DNA from: Paragyromitra xinjiangensis
Taxonomy: Eukaryota; Ascomycota; Pezizomycetes; Pezizales; Discinaceae
Direction of reading: 5' to 3'
Assembly (NCBI GenBank): GCA_038503065.1
Contig: JBCAMK010000001.1
Coordinates: 4,030,001 to 4,094,000 of the forward strand
DNA: 64,000 nucleotides
Of the stretch, positions 60,974 through 64,000 are shown one piece after another. How positions within the stretch are numbered: position 1 is the first letter of the stretch; every line of letters begins with the position of its first letter. Position numbers and translations under genes: made by a program. A model generated the notes under the pieces. The model made no database searches. It was not told the origin of the DNA and saw only the letters and a list, made by a program, of their open reading frames with translations.

Positions 60974-62384
60974 TAACGGGATCTTGCGAATTTCCTCCTC
61001 GGCTGGCGGAAGTATCCGCGTTTCATGCAGATCTTTAAGTATTCTTGGACGAAGATATTTGAAGGATGGCTTCCGGCGGGCTTCGCCCGTTGATGCCACT
61101 CAACAGGGAAACTGGTAGAAACAAACTCAAAGCGAGGTTGTAAGTAGACGCATTTATTCTGAGGCCAGTAAAAGCAGTTCAATTTCCAGGCACTGTTGAT
61201 CACTCGAAGCAGTAGATGATACGTTTGGTCTTAAGGTGGTATACCTACACGTGTCAGGGTCGCCGGGGAATCGGCGCGACCCTCAAATTCAACTATTTTA
61301 TGACGACAAAGTCAGCTTTGCACGTCACTCAGCACGAAATTTCCCGTTCTAGCCAATCTCAATTATTATTCAAGGTTCTGTCCATTCAGGAGTTGCGAGC
61401 GATCAATTTATGATAGGAAGAGTCATATATAGTGAGATCCGGAGTTTATGCTCGAAATGCATTTTATTCCGTGGCTATGTTGACCATTACCACGCATTCC
61501 CCCGCGGTCTCGACATCCCAACATGTACTAGTGCGATAAGCGATTGCCAATCGAACGTATCTGCAAGTTGCAAGGAAGGTTCTTCGAAGTCGATCACTTT
61601 CGAATGGGCTCGAGGCATTAAGCCAATGGCTGCTTCCCAAATTGCAATAGTGCTGGTGGTAGCTTATGACCTGGATATCCTTGATAACAGTCGCTGGTAA
61701 GATTCTGTCTCTCGTAAACCTAGAGCTAGACCGTCGTAAAATAATATAAGGTAGCGGTCAGATGGTAAAAATTCATTGTAAAATTGAAGCTGACCAAAAT
61801 GATCTCGTTTGTGAATGTAGAGCTAGAGAATTGTTAGCAAAGAGAGTTTTGAGGTAGACGTTCCCTCCAGTAAGCCAGGCGCCCTGTTGACACACGGCTG
61901 GGGAATATGCGACTCCTGGGTAAATGAAAGACCAACATATTAGAATTCGATCCTAGTAGGACTGAAGTGTAAACTAAGTAGTGGATTGAAAGTTAGCGAA
62001 TCTTCATATCACAGTCAAGAGCCCATCTACTCCTCTATCTCTTAGCCATGGATAGACCCGATCTTGCTTCCCTCCACGTACACATACATGTATATTGGGC
62101 ATCTATAAATATTAGTGTTATCTGAAGGGAAAAACAGTACGCACAGATTCGAAGCTATCAGCGCTAGCCTTGTTGTGCTATTCGTTAACTTGCTACCTAA
62201 CTATATCCGCTAGACAACGTAATATGTGGAACCCTCAATAACGATTGCTAGACCCGTAGCCTATTTTGCATAACTAGGCTTGTCTCGGTTCCTGACTGGG
62301 TCTATAGTCAGCCTTGAGACATCAACAAAGCTCCTCAGGTCGATATCTGCAACTGGCCAATAACTTTTTCGATCAAGGATACTT
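60974..62384. other. Intergenic region
   Basis: No recognised gene. A frame at 61410-61700 has no family match by eye. Confidence 0.5.
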
Positions 62385-62601
62385 ACTCATGTCGCCGGAT
62401 TGCTATTGCTTTCTCTATCTAGGAAATAGATCTGGATTCTTACGCAAGTAGGAAACTTTCCAGAGCGGTGACCGATATCTTTGCCACCCAAACGATCTTC
62501 ACTCCAAATACCAGCCAATAATAACTTGTCCCTTTGGGTGGTTTTGGCGGGCAGATCTATTTCTGCAAAAGGAAAAGCAATAGTAATCCGGCGACATGAG
62601 T
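62385..62601. mobile_element. Inverted-repeat element upstream of the P450
   Basis: Ends ACTCATGTCGCCGGATT and AATCCGGCGACATGAGT are perfect inverted repeats. The arms extend, with several mismatches, to about 50 bp each (62385-62434 and 62552-62601), both including CTATTGCTTT and GAAATAGATCTG. The spacer of about 117 bp is non-coding. No target duplication was found, so the superfamily is unknown. It lies 475 bp before the P450 ATG and could affect its promoter. Confidence 0.7.
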
Positions 62602-63076
62602 AGAGGACCCTTCCCTAAAGTATGCGTAAGCTATGCATAATATGTAAGCGACATCCAACTACTACAAAGAAGATCTACTTTTATAGCATGTACTAATTTG
62701 GGTAAAAAATGCAGAATTAGGAGCCAGAGCGTTTCTCGCCTCTCGAGTACTTCTTTCCTAAATTCCCTGGTAGTCAATAAGGTAGTACCACATTTAAAAC
62801 TACCTAGCTACATGCAGCTCCTTCCCTACTATGCAAGGCGAGGTGGTGAGGTCACAGGATAGGCCGCGATTATCATTAGGACAAGGTTATCTCCGGTTAC
62901 TATTCTATAGTATAAGATCTCTGAGATCTCTAAGCCTTAGAACGTCACTGTGCATAAATAGCCACCTCAATACCTGTAGCCGTTTAGTTGCTTATTTTTT
63001 CCTTTATCTTCGCTCAGATCCTCTGTCCTTCCCCGCAAGAGACATCTCAACAATTTCCTAGGCCTTCTTCTCAATA
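62602..63076. other. Region upstream of the P450
   Basis: Likely promoter and leader; pyrimidine-rich from about 62980 to the ATG. No other feature was recognised. Confidence 0.4.
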
Positions 63077-64000
63077 ATGCTTTATATCTTATTAGCACTA
63101 TCATTTCTTTACTGCACAGCAGTAGTAATCTATCGACTATACTTCCATCCTCTGCGCTCTATCCCCGGACCCCGTCTAGCTGCTGCTACAGGCTGGTATG
63201 AATTCTACTACGACATTATCCGAAAGGGAGAATTCGTCTTCGAGCTGAAGAACCTTCACGAGAAATACGGACCGGTCGTGAGAATATCTCCTCGAGAGGT
63301 GCATGTAAACGACTTAGAATTCTACCACGAGTAACTACACACTGCATCTACCTACCGCATAGGCACTTTACTCATCGCAATCACTATAGGGTTTTCAAGC
63401 AGAACACGCCTTACATCAAAGATGCTCGTTTCTACCATGCAGTTGTAGCACCATCATCCTTGATGGCGATTATCGATCCGGTCGAGTACAAGCCCCGGAG
63501 AGACCTCATGGCTCCGTTTTTCTCGAAACGTGCGATTTATGCGCTTGATGGGCTTCTATGGGAGAAGACTGAGAAGTTTTGTCAAAGGATTGCTGAAAGC
63601 GCTGGAGAGCCGATCATGTTGCAGGATGGGTTTCATTGTTTGACGGTATTTAGTCCCTCGGGATGTCTAGCAGAGGGTGGATAAAGTGAGAGCTAACTCG
63701 ATGATGTGCAGGTTGATATTATTTCGAAATATCTGCTTGGAAGGTCTTTCGATATGTTGAATGAACCGAACTTTAATGGGGTACACATTAGGAATATGGA
63801 GAAAGTAATCGCGAACCTACCACTGTGCAAACATTTTCCGATTTTGAGAACAGTAGCGATGTCATTACCAGAATCTCTTGCGATGCGTGTCGCGCCGGGA
63901 TTTGCTCATGTGGTCGCGGTATGTTCTCTGTAGAACGCCCAGGATCGAGCAATCTTTTACTGATCGTGGTATTCGGGAAAGCATTGTACTAGTGTCGTGA
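63077..64000 (+). CDS. Cytochrome P450 monooxygenase, N-terminal part (cut by window edge)
   Basis: A haem monooxygenase anchored in the ER membrane; the substrate is unknown. Exons visible are 63077..63330, 63390..63645 and 63712..63918. A fourth probably begins at 63993 after a TACTGAT branch site and CTAG acceptor. A membrane anchor lies at about residues 2-22. The hinge FHPLRSIPGPRLAA follows, then LHEKYGPVVRISPREVHVND, the F-Y-H-E junction, and an exon with PVEYKPRRDLMAPFFSKRAI, the usual B-C region. The third exon has DIISKYLLGRSFDML. The I-helix, ExxR and haem-binding cysteine lie beyond the window. The style resembles fungal secondary-metabolism P450s (trichodiene-oxygenase-like group), but that is a weak inference. 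Its second intron holds an in-frame stop, so it must be removed. Confidence 0.88.

Overview
The window looks like nuclear DNA of a filamentous ascomycete (Pezizomycotina). The evidence is short GT-AG introns (46-150 nt), fungal-specific families (a GH72 glucanosyltransferase with a GPI signal, a CCG-9-type trehalose phosphorylase, a LaeA-like methyltransferase, a fungal P450) and pyrimidine-rich leaders. Gene density is low, about 12 confident or probable genes in 64 kb. Gene-free stretches of 4-9 kb carry small non-autonomous transposons. That would suit a larger, repeat-bearing genome such as a pezizomycete, but the order is a guess.

Layout. A possible 3' end of a plus-strand gene lies at 2-132. 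A minus-strand BCH/RhoGAP protein follows (1495-4162), then about 7.6 kb without a recognisable gene. Next come a GH72 beta-1,3-glucanosyltransferase (11830-13402), NADP-glutamate dehydrogenase (16384-17944, with GATA motifs upstream) and a small coiled-coil protein (19036-19512). From 19.5 to 27.2 kb there are only decayed small transposons. A large minus-strand CaMKK/Ssp1-type kinase (27215-31036) is followed by an 8.9 kb gene-free stretch. A small unknown protein lies at 39935-40330. From 41 to 59 kb the genes are denser: a peroxisomal SCPx-type thiolase ending in -AKL, a Ser/Pro-rich ascomycete protein on the minus strand, a TCF25/Rqc1 homologue, ALG11, trehalose phosphorylase and a LaeA-like methyltransferase. 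A cytochrome P450 runs off the right end.

The genes are not one pathway. They cover cell-wall assembly, nitrogen assimilation, Rho and calcium signalling, N-glycosylation, ribosome-associated quality control, peroxisomal thiolysis and trehalose metabolism. The last two genes could be the edge of a secondary-metabolite locus.

The most distinctive findings are non-genic. (1) A 129-139 bp element occurs twice in opposite orientations (335-463 and 19759-19897), each copy with 8-bp inverted termini and its own perfect 9-bp target duplication. (2) A Tc1/mariner-pogo-like family with CAGTA- or CAGAA-type termini is flanked by TA and has several full and decayed copies. (3) Two further long inverted-repeat elements lie at 6803-7264 and 62385-62601. 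(4) Many exons change from C-rich to G-rich along the coding strand, resetting after introns; the two genes expected to be highly expressed do not. Exon boundaries were set by hand from splice motifs and protein continuity.
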